Assembly: GCA_009746045.1 (NCBI GenBank)
Contig: RPFO01000389.1
Location: forward strand, 1,004,804-1,068,803
DNA: 64,000 bases
Source of the DNA: Mesostigma viride
Lineage: Eukaryota > Streptophyta > Mesostigmatophyceae > Mesostigmatales > Mesostigmataceae
Reading direction: 5' to 3'
Shown: positions 21,292-32,393 of the stretch, one piece after another
Layout: each line of letters starts with the position of its first letter
Position numbering within the stretch: the first letter of the stretch is position 1
Translations under genes and position numbers: made by a program
The notes under the pieces: model-generated
What the model was told of the DNA's origin: nothing
Databases searched by the model: none
The model's input: the letters and a program-made list of their open reading frames with translations, nothing else

Positions 21292-22755
21292 TCAGCCTAC
21301 TAGGGGTAGCTGAGGAATGCGTCCTGGAGTGGGACGAATAGGAGCACGCTGAGGGGTACGAGGAGGGCGAGCATCGGGATGAGGCGGAGCACCCGAAAGG
21401 AACTTGGGGCACTCACATTTAAGATGACCTACTTCCTTACAATGATAGCATGTAATATGAGAGACATCCAGAGCCGAAAGGTCGGTAACACAAATATCTA
21501 ATTCTTCTACATAGGAGTTCTCCTCCTCAGGGGTAAGGCTAATGTTATTAATACGGGAACGGGTAGGAAGAGAAGGGGTAGTGAAGAAATCTGCTACTCT
21601 TAAGAGATGCTGTCGCACATGCTTGAGGGGTAGATCAGTAAAACGGTAGGCAGAGAACTGGCGCTTTACCTCACGTAATAAGGGTCTACTGAGGCCTTGA
21701 AGGAAACGAGCACGTACTTCTGCGCCCGACAAATCCCTAATTCTTACCATCTGTCCATGCAGCACATCAAATTCTTTCATATACTCCTTAAACGGTTTAG
21801 TACCTTGCTGCAAAGTACCAAAGGCTAATCTATCGTGCCAATCTGCATCACTGAGGAGGAACTAAATGGCTCTCTAACCGCTTAAACAATCCTGCTACTG
21901 AGTTAGGGTAGGCATGAGAGGCCAAGGATTCACACTGAATGAGGTTAGCAAGCTCAGGGGTAATACAGGTAGTAAGATAGTGAGGGACTAAACCAGCATC
22001 ATGCAGGAAGACGCCATCTATTATGATTTTGCCACGACTCTGTGTTCTGGGTAAGCAGCATAATAAAAGTGAAAAACTGTTGAGGGGTAGACTTGACATC
22101 CAACTTGGGAAGGTTAGCAAAGAGGGGAAGAGCAGGGGGCTTAGGAGGATGGGAAGGATCAGATTTACCCATAGGACCACTGTCTTCAACTGCTACATAA
22201 GAGGGATAGAAAGAAGGAAGAGGAAAGGTTTTGGATAGGGGTCTGGAAGGGGCAACCGTCTCAGGATGGTGCCCATAGGAGAAGGGAACAGTATATTGTT
22301 CACGAAGGGAGGAGTAGGCAAAATGATCATAATTTCTGTCATCTAGAGGCATGGTGCTGAAATCACTATTAACTTCTAACTCTGCTACACGGGTAGGGAC
22401 CTGGGCAGCCTCGTAGGCCGTGTCAGGGTAGGACCACGAAGCAGGAGGATAAAATGGGACTGCAATAGGGCGACCAGAAGGGCCGACAGGGGCAGAGGTA
22501 CGACCCGTGTTATAAGCAGGGATGGAAGGCACAGGGTGAGGAGGAGGCCTAGAAGCATTGTCAGGGAGTGAGGACCTAATTGAGGGTTGCGCCATGCAAG
22601 GTTGCAGGAGGGGCAGGGGCCTGGTTCAGGATGAAGGAGGGGTCATCACTAAATCTGACACGTTGTTCAAAGGTAGGTGGGGTAATAGAGGGACGACGAC
22701 CACCACCAGTAGTAGGGGAAGGAGGTGAGGTTGCGGTGTGGGTCGTCGCATCATG
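21292..22755 (-). pseudogene. Ty3 Gag
   Basis: Read in several frames on the minus strand. N-terminal Pro-rich part (22755-22595: THTATSPPSPTTGGG, PPTFEQRVRFSDDPSFILNQ), then a frame from ATG 22595. Capsid-like helices follow at 21813-21500 (FKEYMKEFDVLHGQMVRIRD, RARFLQGLSRPLLREVKRQF). A CCHC knuckle CYHCKEVGHLKCECP lies near 21440. At least three frame breaks. Confidence 0.82.
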
Positions 22756-22869
22756 GCCCTGACCTCAATGCACAGTGACCGCAATCGCCACGGCTGGCCG
22801 TTGGGCGGCGTGGGCAGCTCCATCTCCTTGGAGCCTAGCGCTTGCAGCCATTTCTGACACGCCAGCTTT

Positions 22870-24170
22870 TCGGACCAGTCCTCCACTTCGCCGGCGAAGT
22901 TACTCCATGAGGCGCTCGTAAGATTGCTCCGGGGTTTCACCCTCGGCTATCTTGAAACTGCGCCACTCACGCTCTGCCTTGATGGTCTCCACCGGCGAAG
23001 GAGGTCCCCCAGTTCCTCAGCAGGGTCGACACCATACATGATGTTGTCATAGTCGGGCTGGCCACGCCCGTCGAAGCCGAACCACACGTTCGTGTGACGC
23101 GTGTACAGCGAGACCTCTCTCCACTGCTCCACCAGCCTAGCCACACGCCTCAGCGTAAGGCCGTGAAAGAAGAAATGCATGTTGTTCATCACAAACTCAT
23201 GCATTACAGCGCCTTGCGTAGTCATGTATTGCAGATCAATCCATGACTTGTACGCGTTGTAGACCTGCGCCAGCGTGGCCAGATTGACAGTTGTGGAGAA
23301 CTTCTCGCGCATATCCACCCGTGGTAGGGTGGGCATCTTCGCGCCTTCAGGTATGAGGCGCACCCTTTGCGGGTACTGCACCCCATCGGCATCCTCCGGC
23401 GGTCGCTGAGCTGCGCGTCCCTGCGCCAGCGTGCTTGGGCGTGCTGCCTCCCGTACTCGGAAAGCCAGCGGCGTGGTTATGTCCTCCATGGGCGGAATGC
23501 GCCCGATTGCCACACTTGACCATCGTGCGGTCGACCCGCTGGTCAGCGCCCCACCGCCTCGCCCAGACAGAATTGAGACCCCGCCTGGCAGCATGCGTCC
23601 TGGTGCACCCCTGCGTGGGTCCATCGCGCGCGCCAGCCCTGCCCCGTTCTCCTCGTGCAATCCGTCTCGCGCTTGATCGAAAGGCAGGCGCTTGGGCGCC
23701 AGCGTATACTCGCCCCGTGGCTGACCATCCGCCTCACCAAGCAAGTCGTGCTGGGTTAGCGACCCAGCCGAAACCCCCGGTTCCATCGGAGCCCTTCCCG
23801 CCGCATTACCTGAGGTTGGCGGCTGGTCCCGCTCCCTCGGCTCCGCGGCAACACCACTTGGGCCCGGCATCGATGCCTGCCCGTCCCATGGTGTGGACTG
23901 CAGATGACGACCCTCTACGGCCACCAATCTGTCGGTCACTTCCCGCACCTGCAGCGCCAGTTGCTGCTGCAACTGTTGCGAGTGTTGCTGCATCTGCGCT
24001 TGCATCTGCACGAACAGCGCCACCATACTCAGCGGCGCTTCTTGGTCGCGACTCTCATCCACTGCGGGTACGGCGGGAGGAATCCCGCCACTCGACCCCG
24101 GAGTGGACGTGTCGGCATCTGCTCTATTTGCATCCGCCATGGCTCGAGTCTGCGCTCGCGTCACTGGCAT
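22870..24170 (-). pseudogene. Gag-like protein of a second LTR-type element
   Basis: The upstream open frame begins with TTG at 24197; the first ATG is 24170 (MPVTRAQTRAMADANRADAD). A Gln-rich coiled-coil region lies at about residues 45-85. The C-terminal 120 residues contain LPRVDMREKFSTT, ATLAQVYNAYKSWIDLQY, HEFVMNNMHFFFHGLTLRRV and end in one frame at 22947. A neighbouring frame continues WRSFKIAEGETPEQSYERLM, a typical Gag pattern. The same module occurs at 63780-64000. It may be a separate truncated element or the upstream part of the Ty3 Gag. Confidence 0.65.
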
Positions 24171-24379
24171 GCACCAGCTGACCGATGGGCAAAACAAGAA
24201 CCAACAAGCCTAGGTTTCGCTGAGAAGAAGCAACAACCAAAGGCTTTATAACAGGCGTCAAGGATAACGACTCGACTAGCCTGCCAGAAAAAGACAACAG
24301 CCAGCAGATTCTGGCTAGTTCTATTTTCTTAAAATCTGTCTCAAGGCACTTCCTTTACAAACTGTCACACTAGGAACTC

Positions 24380-24690
24380 GGCTGAGAATTTATTGAGAAT
24401 TTTTTAGAATTGCCTGAGAATGGCCTGAGAATAACTGAGAATATCTGAGAATTGGCTGAGAATAGCTGAGAATATCTGAGAATATCTGAGAATTGGCTGA
24501 GAATAGCTGAGAATTTTTTAGAATAATCTGAGAATAAGGGGTGAGAATGGCCTGAGAATAAACCTGAGAATAAAGGGACTTGGGGATCGAGAATAGTGCA
24601 CAGGCTGAGAATATTGGGAAACTGAGAATATTGGGAAACTGAGAATATTGAGAAAACTGAGAATAACAAGGGACTGAGAATACTGAGAAA
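24380..24690. repeat. Subterminal GAGAAT array
   Basis: Dozens of imperfect units such as CTGAGAATAT and CTGAGAATTGG. Open frames here (FSQYSQ-like) are repeat by-products. Confidence 0.9.
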
Positions 24691-24996
24691 ATGCAAACCA
24701 TAGACCTTATGCTAGCAGCGGCAATCTGCCAGCATAAGAATCAGCATTGTTGCAAACAATGCTAGGAGGACAAATTCTTTTATTATCCAAATAGTATGCC
24801 ATATTGATTATGACAAATATTCACTGCATTTGCTGACCACCCCGCATTTGCTAGCTGGGCCCATGTATGTAATGGCCTCCCATTTCCCATCGGACCATGG
24901 TATGTATCAAGGAGACAACCAGCGCAGACCAGAAATCGGGAGAATCCGGACCATGGTAGCTCGAGCCTGCCGTTATCTATATGTATGATTGCCATA

Positions 24997-25071
24997 TGTA
25001 GAGTGCCAAAAAACACAGCCATTTTTCCAAAGCAGCATATTCATGGCTGTGTTTTTTGGCATTCTACACGT
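24997..25071. repeat. 75-bp hairpin insertion
   Basis: Arms of 25 bp (GTAGAGTGCCAAAAAACACA start) match with one mismatch around a 20-bp loop. The related copy at 52400-52450 lacks it, so it is probably a small inserted foldback. Confidence 0.75.
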
Positions 25072-25451
25072 GCCAATCCACCCTGGCATGCAGCGCCCCG
25101 GCAACCCATGGCAGTTATCCGAAATGCGACTACGAGTCCTTGCTCCAGGTGCGTTGGCGCTTCGCCGGTGTGCCGCTGTTCTGCTCCACAAACATATACG
25201 AAAATCAGGGAAATACAAGGGATGAAAATCATACAGTTCATACATTAGAAAGCAAGCAGTAGCAGCAACAGCCGTAACTTTTAAAATCAAGAGATGTTCC
25301 AATGATACGTTATGAATGGGTGACATGGCTGTGAACAGCCTACGCAAAATACACGGCATGGGCAAACATATCTTGAGCTCCTTACTTGTCAATGATTCCC
25401 ACTTTGTTGGCATCCCGAGCTTCTGCACCACAAAAATATCACATCCAGAAG

Positions 25452-25667
25452 GCTAGCATGAAGAAACGAGGAGATAACCTATGTACCTGTGCACAAAACC
25501 CCTACCTTGCTTCCTTGACAATTCCTTGCCTACATAAATGTGGTGGGGTGGCATGCATAAATGGATGTGGTGGGGTGCCCCAATGAAAAAAAATACCCAT
25601 TCACTTCCCCACTGAAAAGTAAGGAACAATAACCTTACCTGCCTGCCCCCGGCCATATCAATCAAAG
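25452..25667. other. Spacer
   Basis: A short repeat built on TGTGGTGGGGTG... at 25540-25580; no gene seen. Confidence 0.3.
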
Positions 25668-25736
25668 AATCGTGGTTCTCTGAACATAGTTTCTTTATAG
25701 TGAGATGGAAGGGTAGCCGCTATAGCTAGGTTATTG
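25668..25736 (+). repeat. 69-bp direct repeat, left
   Basis: Identical to 30568-30636. It begins AATCGTGGTTCTCTGAACAT and ends GCTAGGTTATTG, directly abutting the DIRS-like element. A diverged copy starts at about 51730. Confidence 0.95.
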
Positions 25737-26188
25737 GGTTCACGTGACATACCTTTTGAGGCCGGTGCGGCCTGATCCGGATCAGTCGTGGCCAAAGCTT
25801 TGGCCAGTTTTTCTTGGCCAGGTGGCAGGAGCTACGTTGAGATATAAACCTGCCACTGTCTAGGTTTCTTGGCTCATGGCGTAGTGATTAACTAGATCTA
25901 GATTCTTTCTCTCACGCAATATGTGACCTAATAGCCCCGGCAGCCTTACGTAAGCTGCCGGCAATTAGAACGCCACATTGCGTCATTTGTTCAGACGCAA
26001 CATTTGCGTGGCGAAAAAATGCCGTCCGGGCCAAGGCCGCATGACACGCAAAAAAGGACAAAAACAAACCCACCTAGCTAAGGTCGGCCTCTTTTCTTTT
26101 CACGAGGGCGGCGACAGCAAGCCAGGGGAAACGAACCTCTGGTTTGACGAACCTGTACTGTCGGAGCCATTTTTGGCCCTGAGCAGCA

Positions 26189-27244
26189 ATGCCGAAGGGG
26201 CGCAAAGCTACAGGAGGGCAGGCAGCGCGCGGGGAGGACGGGACGCCCACACCGCGGGCTGCTGCCGCCAGTCACGCGCCAGTCGCCTTCAGCGCCAAAA
26301 AGAAGCAGCTCGCCACTCTGCTCGCCAAGTGCATCAGCCCCGCAGAGGCGGTGGGGGCAGTCGAGCAGGTCTTCGGTGCCGAGGACTGGGTGACGGACGC
26401 CAGCTCGTGGAGCTCGAGCCAGCTGAAGTCTGTCGTGCAGTTGCTGGCCGATCACGTTGATGTTGGCGACGTGTTGGACGCACGTGACCCAAACGGAACG
26501 TTGGTGGCAAAACTGCTGGCCGTGGCAGATCTCGCGGCGGACGAGGAGGAGGATCAGGCGCTGCCACCAACGACACCTGCGCAGCGAAAAATGGCCAAGC
26601 CGAAAGGCGCGGCCAAGGTTTCGGCAGGTGGGGGGGCTGTCGGAAAGGAAATGAGGGCGAGGTTGGCGACATTCGTTGGGGCACCTCCGGAAACCGAAAA
26701 TCAGGACGACGAGGAGGACGAGGAGGGGGAGGTCGCAGCCGAGAAATTCATGCAAGGTTTGAAGGCAGCGCTGGGAGGAATGGAGGGGGCGGGAAGCCAC
26801 TTCAAGGCCTCGAAAGGGGTGGCGCTGCCAAGCCGAGCCAAGAGCGTGAAATATCGGGTTTCGGAGCGGGTGCTGCCGGGGGTGTTGGAGGACGCCAGCG
26901 ACAATGGGATGGGAATCCGGTCGTGGGTCATGACGGTAAAGCCTGGAAATTGGCGGAACATGGAGAACAGGAAAATTGTCATGAACATTGCATTGGCCAT
27001 GGACACCCTTCTCAAGGAGCTGGGCTCAGCAGCCGGGGAGCTTGTGGGCATGGAGTACCTAATGAGGGTGGTGGCGGCCTTGCTGCAGGTGGAGGGGCAA
27101 GGAGGGGGGGGGTGGAAGGTGGCCAGCCACCTCCTGCCATTGGGGGAGGAGGCTGCACTGTCAGCCACCCCGGCTGTCAAGGCAGCTCTCCAAACTGCCA
27201 TCCTCTTGGACAAGCTCAGCAAGGCTCAACAAGTAGGGAAATAG
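26189..27244 (+). CDS. Gag-like ORF1 of the DIRS-like element
   Basis: 351 residues from ATG 26189, intact. Basic N-terminus (MPKGRKATGG); helical segment at about 36-105 (LATLLAKCISPAEAVGAVEQ); an acidic run at about 170-185 (NQDDEEDEEGEVAAEKF); a longer folded C-terminal half with VSERVLPGVLEDASDNGMGI, MTVKPGNWRNMENRKIVMNI and a helical tail to LLDKLSKAQQ. No zinc knuckle. Position and size fit the first ORF of DIRS-like elements, which is thought to bind the element RNA. Confidence 0.7.
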   Translation: MPKGRKATGGQAARGEDGTPTPRAAAASHAPVAFSAKKKQLATLLAKCISPAEAVGAVEQVFGAEDWVTDASSWSSSQLKSVVQLLADHVDVGDVLDARDPNGTLVAKLLAVADLAADEEEDQALPPTTPAQRKMAKPKGAAKVSAGGGAVGKEMRARLATFVGAPPETENQDDEEDEEGEVAAEKFMQGLKAALGGMEGAGSHFKASKGVALPSRAKSVKYRVSERVLPGVLEDASDNGMGIRSWVMTVKPGNWRNMENRKIVMNIALAMDTLLKELGSAAGELVGMEYLMRVVAALLQVEGQGGGGWKVASHLLPLGEEAALSATPAVKAALQTAILLDKLSKAQQVGK

Positions 27245-30200
27245 AATCCCAGCGGGACCGCTCCCTTTTCCCGCTGCCATACCCACTTAGGCCAGCGTAC
27301 ACCGCGTGGGGCAGGGTGAGATCGGCACGCCGGCGACAGCGTGCCACGCGCCGCCACCGCGAGTACACACTGCAATGCAAGGTAGTGCGTTGGCTTAATT
27401 GGCTGTGGGGAGGGGGGCAAGACCCTCCTCCTAACCCTAGAGGGGCGTGCTCTAAGGGGAGGGAGGAGGCCCTTGCGAGGGTCAAGAGGCACTGCACCTG
27501 GCACAGTCGCCGCGTAGGGGGCGTTGCGACAGGCCAGGAGCAAGAAGGTGCTGATGCAATATATGGGAAGCAGAATAAGTATGAACAACTGCGCGCGGAC
27601 GCGGTGAGTCTACCAAAGGCGGAGGTGGCGGGGAAGGCACGGCTGCTCGACCTGTTGGCTATGCGGCCGAGCTGGCGGGAGATATATGCCAGCGAAGAGA
27701 ACTGCATCAAGCCAGCGGTCGTGGCGAGCGCAAAGTATTGGAATGTGCCCAAGCCCAGCCGGGGATGCTCCATGGCTGAATGGGGCAAGCTCATGAGCCG
27801 GGCAGCGGGCGTGGGCATGGTGGCGTTCCGGGAGAGGCGGCCCAAGTGGGTGGATGGCTGCTTTGGAGTGGCCAAGGGGGTGGGTGAGCTTCGGTTCATC
27901 GTCAACAGGAAGCTGGGCAACCTGCTGTGGGTGGACCCCCCAAGATCCTGCTACCCCACCTGGGCATCCTCGTGGAGGTCTACATCAAGGCTGGTGCTAC
28001 TGCGCCAAGAGCGACCTCGTGTCATACTACTATTCCATCGAGGTGCCCGAGTGGTGGTGGGACTACCAAGGGCTTCCTAGTGTGTGGTCGACTAGCGTAG
28101 GTCTGGCAGGGCCCAGGCGGAAGGTGTGGCCCGTGCTCAAGGTGCTGGCCATGGGACATTCCCATGCGGTGGCGCTGGGGGAGGCCATCCATGAGATGGT
28201 GCTCTACATGACCGGTGCCCTGGATCCGAGGCGCCAGGTCAACTACCTCTCAAGCGCAGGTGAGCTCACCTTGGTGCGCGACGAGTGTGGCCAGCCACTG
28301 CGCTTGGCCATCGAGTACAAGGAGGAGCGCGCCGGGGAGCTTCAGATTGACCTGGAAAACCCCCCTGCCCCCATGCTGTCCATCACCATTGATGACTTGG
28401 TGGCCAGCAACGGGCGGACCTGCGAGGCGGTGAACCAGCTCATCACGCGCGCTATTGAGGAAGGCTACCTCCCTAACAACCTTGTGCCGTCTAAGGAGAA
28501 GACTAAGATGGCGAGCCTGGAAGGGGACGAGCTAGAAGCCCTAGGGGTGGTGCACCGACGGAACGGCGTGCTGGAACCAACGGTCAAGCAGCTCAACCTT
28601 GTGATCGCCCACACGCAGGCTATACTCACTCGAGGCCGAGCTACGGCCGAGGGGCTGGCTGCCGTCTTGGGGCGGTGGTTGTGGCTGCAGATGTTAAGCC
28701 GCAGCTGCTTGTCCATTTGGCAGCAATGTTTCAAATTCATCAGCCTGCAAGGGTGGGGGCAGCGATCCTGGGTGCTGTGGGCCGGGGTGCGGGAGGAGTT
28801 AGAGTGTGCCCTGGCCTTGGCTCCCATGCTAAGGGTTGACCGAAGCGCACCTTTGGCCCGTGAGGTGGTTGCATCTGACGCGTCCACCTACGGGCAAGGT
28901 GTCGTGTACGCAACCATGGAGCCGGGCGATGTGACGGAGCTGGCGAGGGCACGAGAGGTGCGGGGGTACCCGACTTTGCTCATACCAAGTGAGGTGGCCT
29001 ACGCTGGCCCTAGGCCACTGAGCGCGCGGGCGCAACAAGCAATCACTAGCCAGCAATGGCGGGTTGGGGTCCGGAGTCGTTGGCGGGATCCGGGGATGCA
29101 CATCAACGAGAAGGAGGTGCGGGCTGCAGTGAAGGGCGTGGAGAGGAGTGCGCGCAGCTTGGCAAACCGAGGCAAGCGGGTGGTGAGGTTGGTGGACTCC
29201 ACCGCGGCGTTGGGCTGCTTGGCTAAGGGGCGGTCCTCATCCCACAAGCTCAACAAGCAGTGCCGCCGCTTGTGCGCGCTGACCCTCGCCACTGGGAGTC
29301 GTTCCCAGTGGGTGTGGACGCCGAGTGCACTTCAACCAGCCGATGGCGTTTCTCGCGGCCAATCCATGGCGACTTTCTTGGCAGGCTGGGTGCGCGACCT
29401 GACCGCGGAAGGCATCCATCCTAACCCGGGGCCCCCTGCACCTGTTAGCTACCTTCCATTGCTAGAGGGGAAAGTAAAGCCGGCTACTTTGCTGGCCTAC
29501 CGTCGTGGTCTTGATTCCCTCTTGACTTGGTGGGAGGCTGGTGGGCGGGCGGACGGGTCATCGTCACGAGCTGACACCCTTGAGGAGACATTTTGTGCGT
29601 ATGTCGCCTGGGCTCATTTTCGGGGGTACAGCCGCCAAGTGTGTCAATGCCTTGATGGGGTTGCAACTTTATTATCCCGGTATGGTGAAGCGGTGGGACT
29701 TGGCCCGTGGCGTCCTCGCTGGGTGGAAAACACTTGTGCCCCCCCGTGCCCCTCCTCCCATTCCATGGGAGGCGGCGTTTGCACTTGCCAGCACGATGGT
29801 CATGCAAGGTCAGCGCCTTGCGGGCCTGCTGGTGTCATCGTGTTCCGCCATTACCTGCGAATCTCGGAGGCGCTGAACCTCCGTGTTGGCCATGTGCGCC
29901 TCCAGCCTGACGTTCGGCTTGGGCCGGCTCAACGGGGCGCCCTACTGCTGAGGTCTACCAAGACCTCTAAGGGCAAGACTCAGTCAGTGGTGGTAGAAGA
30001 TGTGATGTCTGAAACCATCCTCCGTAACTGCATCGCGGGTAAGCACGCTTGGGAGGCCGTGTTCCCTTTCACCTACCCGCAATTCAGGCGCATTTGGCAG
30101 GCTGCGAGTCAGGCCTTGGGGGTCGCCCAGATTTTCACCATTCACGGGCTGCGGCATGGCGGTGCCACTCACGATTTCCTCGCGGGTCGCAGCATGGGGG

Positions 30201-30361
30201 ACATCCAGGGCCGGGGGCGCTGGCTTAGCAGCTCCACGGTTGCCCATTATGTGGGCTTGCACCGCAGTTTGGAGGTGGAGCTGCCTGAGGTTCTTCTTCG
30301 GGCCATGGCCGCCTGCCCCCCTCGGGCCCGGCGGGCTGTTTTGAAATTGCCCTCCACCTAG
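27245..30361 (+). pseudogene. RT - RNase H - tyrosine recombinase polyprotein, frameshifted
   Basis: RT begins in the frame ending at 28080 (YWNVPKPSRGCSMAEWGKL, VGELRFIVNRKLGNLLWVDP). It shifts near 27940 into the frame with AKSDLVSYYYSIEVPEWWWD (first Asp), WPVLKVLAMGHSHAVALGEA and LSITIDDLVASNGR (IDD active site). RNase H follows with VVASDASTYGQGVV, INEKEVRAAV, VRLVDSTAALG and ALQPADGVSRG. After a 2A-like motif comes a tyrosine recombinase: a SAM-like N-domain (TLLAYRRGLDSLLTWW), catalytic Arg in FRHYLRISEALNLRV, HGLRHGGATHDFLAG box, and the final Tyr region STVAHYVGLHR. In 29670-29835 the natural reading (KRWDLARGVLAGWKTLVPP) lies in another frame, so two indels nearly cancel. Confidence 0.88.
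29411..29434 (+). other. 2A-like NPGP motif between RNase H and recombinase
   Basis: Codons read GIHPNPGP, preceded by GWVRDLTAE. It sits about 25 residues after the last RNase H residue and just before the recombinase N-domain. Canonical 2A peptides end D-V/I-E-x-N-P-G-P and make the ribosome skip a bond before the last Pro. Here the Asp is Gly and the Glu is His, so activity is uncertain. Confidence 0.55.
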
Positions 30362-30527
30362 TTTGGTTGTTCATTTCTATGTCATTATGCTAGGTTCTTT
30401 GCCCTGGCATGGATCGCCAGGGAGGTATATAAGGGTAAGGCTAGCCTTTGCCAAGCAATAAGTGTTCCCATGAGCATCGGCGGCCGGGATGTGGCCTGCC
30501 TTTTGTATGTGCTCCACTCATTGTTTT

Positions 30528-30533
30528 AATAAA
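30528..30533 (+). terminator. Polyadenylation signal
   Basis: AATAAA in the 3' part of the DIRS-like element, kept in the deletion derivative (near 32897). Confidence 0.6.
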
Positions 30534-30567
30534 GAGTCTGGTTACCCTGGAGTTCCACGGTTAATAG

Positions 30568-30636
30568 AATCGTGGTTCTCTGAACATAGTTTCTTTATAG
30601 TGAGATGGAAGGGTAGCCGCTATAGCTAGGTTATTG
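30568..30636 (+). repeat. 69-bp direct repeat, right
   Basis: Identical to 25668-25736. Confidence 0.95.
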
Positions 30637-32204
30637 TGTCCATGTTCCCAAGAAAAGTCCTTATTTTAGGACCAGTTTGAATTAAAAAATATATGTGCAA
30701 ACATCAAATTTTGACCCTGGCATTTTTACCACTGACAGATAACACACTTTTTGAATTTTGGACAAAAACCTGGGTTCAAATAATTACATTTAGTGCCTGA
30801 ATGGACCCTGGCCCATGGCAGGCCTCAAACCGCGAATTTGGTCAAAATGAGAATTTAGGACCAATAGGACCAATTAGTGTCAACGCATGACCATGCTATC
30901 CACACGGTCCCTTGAGCATCTTACAAGCGCTAGGGGACCCTACGAGGCCTTGGGATGGCGGGGCAGCGTATAACAAGGCCATACCCTGCTGTGGCTGCCT
31001 CTATATATACGCGTGCTTAACGGTGTCACAGATGGTGCAGGTAATGCAATATACGGTTGCATGGTTGCTGAGGTTGCCCGGCTTGAACATGGCCCACCCC
31101 TTGCGGTAAACTTTCTCTAAGCATATGCCAAACCTTCTTTGACATCACGGACATGCTGGCCACCACCCAGCGATGAAAAAACATTGCATTTGCATTGCAA
31201 CTAACACATGAATGCAGCCAAATCAAGTTACAGAACAACGTTGTGCTAACATGCAACGCTTTGTGAGCGAATTCAGGGTGCATGTAACACGTAAACCATA
31301 TTGTATATACTGTCTGAGAACACCCTGAACGACTGCAGGCCATAGGACCATGGTTTATAACTAACACATGAGTAAAACTGCTCTTACGCATGTGTGTTTT
31401 AGCTGCAGCGGACGACGAAGATAGAGACGTAAAAAATTGTATGACGTAAACCAACTATGTGTGACAGTTATGTGGACAGAGAGCGTCCCCTCTTTTTAGG
31501 CATAGCTTACTGACTCAAAACACCACGACAGCGTTGCCAGTTACACTCATGATCTAGGGCACCCCGGCACGTACCTGCTACTTACGTCGCCTCATTCCAG
31601 ATGGTTGCAAAAAAGTCGCTGAAATCCGCAGCGAGGTCAGCTTTCCGAGAGCTGAGCGCACCAAAGCTGGCCAACCGGTTCGAAAATGATAAAAACCACG
31701 CTTGTGCTGCGTTCTAGGTCCAAGAAATACCGAAAGTGAAGACCTATAAGGTGCGCTCGCTGCCCAGCCTGAACGTCCCTAAAACATGGTCGACGATGGA
31801 AATCGGGCAAGAATATCACGGCCCAGGCGCTCCCATGTCAAATACTCCGTTTATAAACTCCAGACTATAATCAAAATCGTACACAAAAATTTCCTGGCTT
31901 GATTCGCACCACCATTGCTAATACACTAACATGTTTGTGCCAAAATCGACCCTCCGCGAGCAGGCGATCTGCGACCCATTTGTGTTGTGCCGCTGTGCTA
32001 CAGCGCTACACATAAAAACTTGCGCAGAAAATTTCACAGCCTTTAAGCATAACTAACGACCTTTCGTTTTTGCTACTGGGCGCCCGAAATGATAAACGCA
32101 CGTGAAAAAGCCGGCCACGATTGTCAGGTCGCCATATCCACCTCAGATCATTCCCGCACCCACTTTTTCGCTCCAAAATCGGTTATATTTTTGGTCGAGG
32201 TACC

Positions 32205-32340
32205 TACTTTCCCGCCATTATACCCGGTACCCGGGTACGGAATCCGGGTACCATGTGCCGGTACCACGGGTCGGGTACATCATGCCGGGTACGGTCCACA
32301 TGGGGTACGGTCCATATAGTGACCCCCCCCCCCCGGTACC
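32205..32340. repeat. GGTACC-rich low-complexity stretch
   Basis: Repeated GGGTACC/GGTACCAC/GGGTACGGTCCA words followed by a run of 12 C, giving many KpnI-type palindromes in 130 bp. Confidence 0.85.
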
Positions 32341-32356
32341 TCGGTTATAGTAAATT

Positions 32357-32393
32357 GGTCCTTAATTTAGGACAAAGTCCTAAATTAAGGACC
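32357..32393. repeat. Perfect hairpin
   Basis: 17-bp arms (GGTCCTTAATTTAGGAC and its complement) around AAA. Confidence 0.95.

Larger units (their letters stand above)
11934..22755 (-). mobile_element. Ty3/gypsy chromovirus carrying three nested insertions
   Basis: Read on the minus strand the order is gag (22755-21292), protease (21014-20652), RT (20651-17978 with an insertion), RNase H (about 17700-17145), a linker (16060-15600), integrase (13325-12546) and integrase tail with chromodomain (12545-11934). This is the full Ty3 order. Insertions lie at 18480-20180 (in RT), 16066-17139 (between RNase H and linker) and 13326-15599 (between linker and integrase). Stops and frameshifts occur throughout, so the copy is dead. 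I could not identify either LTR. Confidence 0.9.
24368..25450. mobile_element. One end of a CACTA-type element (copy A)
   Basis: Starts with CACTAGGAACTCGGCTGAGA at 24368. This is followed by a subterminal array of short GAGAAT-type repeats to about 24690, then family sequence to about 25430. The same terminus and interior occur in inverse orientation at 52050-52999. Long arrays of short subterminal repeats behind a CACTA terminus are typical of the EnSpm/CACTA superfamily. No opposite end belonging to this copy was found; the DIRS-like element begins at 25668. Confidence 0.7.
25736..30567 (+). mobile_element. DIRS-like tyrosine-recombinase retroelement
   Basis: Contains a Gag-like ORF1, then RT, RNase H and tyrosine recombinase, and no LTR of Ty3 or Copia type. 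It is flanked by the 69-bp direct repeats. The 5' leader (25736-26188) holds several palindromes: GGCCAAAGCTTTGGCC, CTGATCCGGATCAG, and the near-palindrome CCGGCAGC...GCTGCCGG around TTACGTAA. These could fold or be recombinase sites. The 3' end carries AATAAA. The deletion derivative at 32412-32936 defines the same two ends. Confidence 0.85.

Noticed and set aside
24170-24197. Start at 24197 for the Gag-like protein
   Set aside because: The codon is TTG; the first ATG is at 24170.
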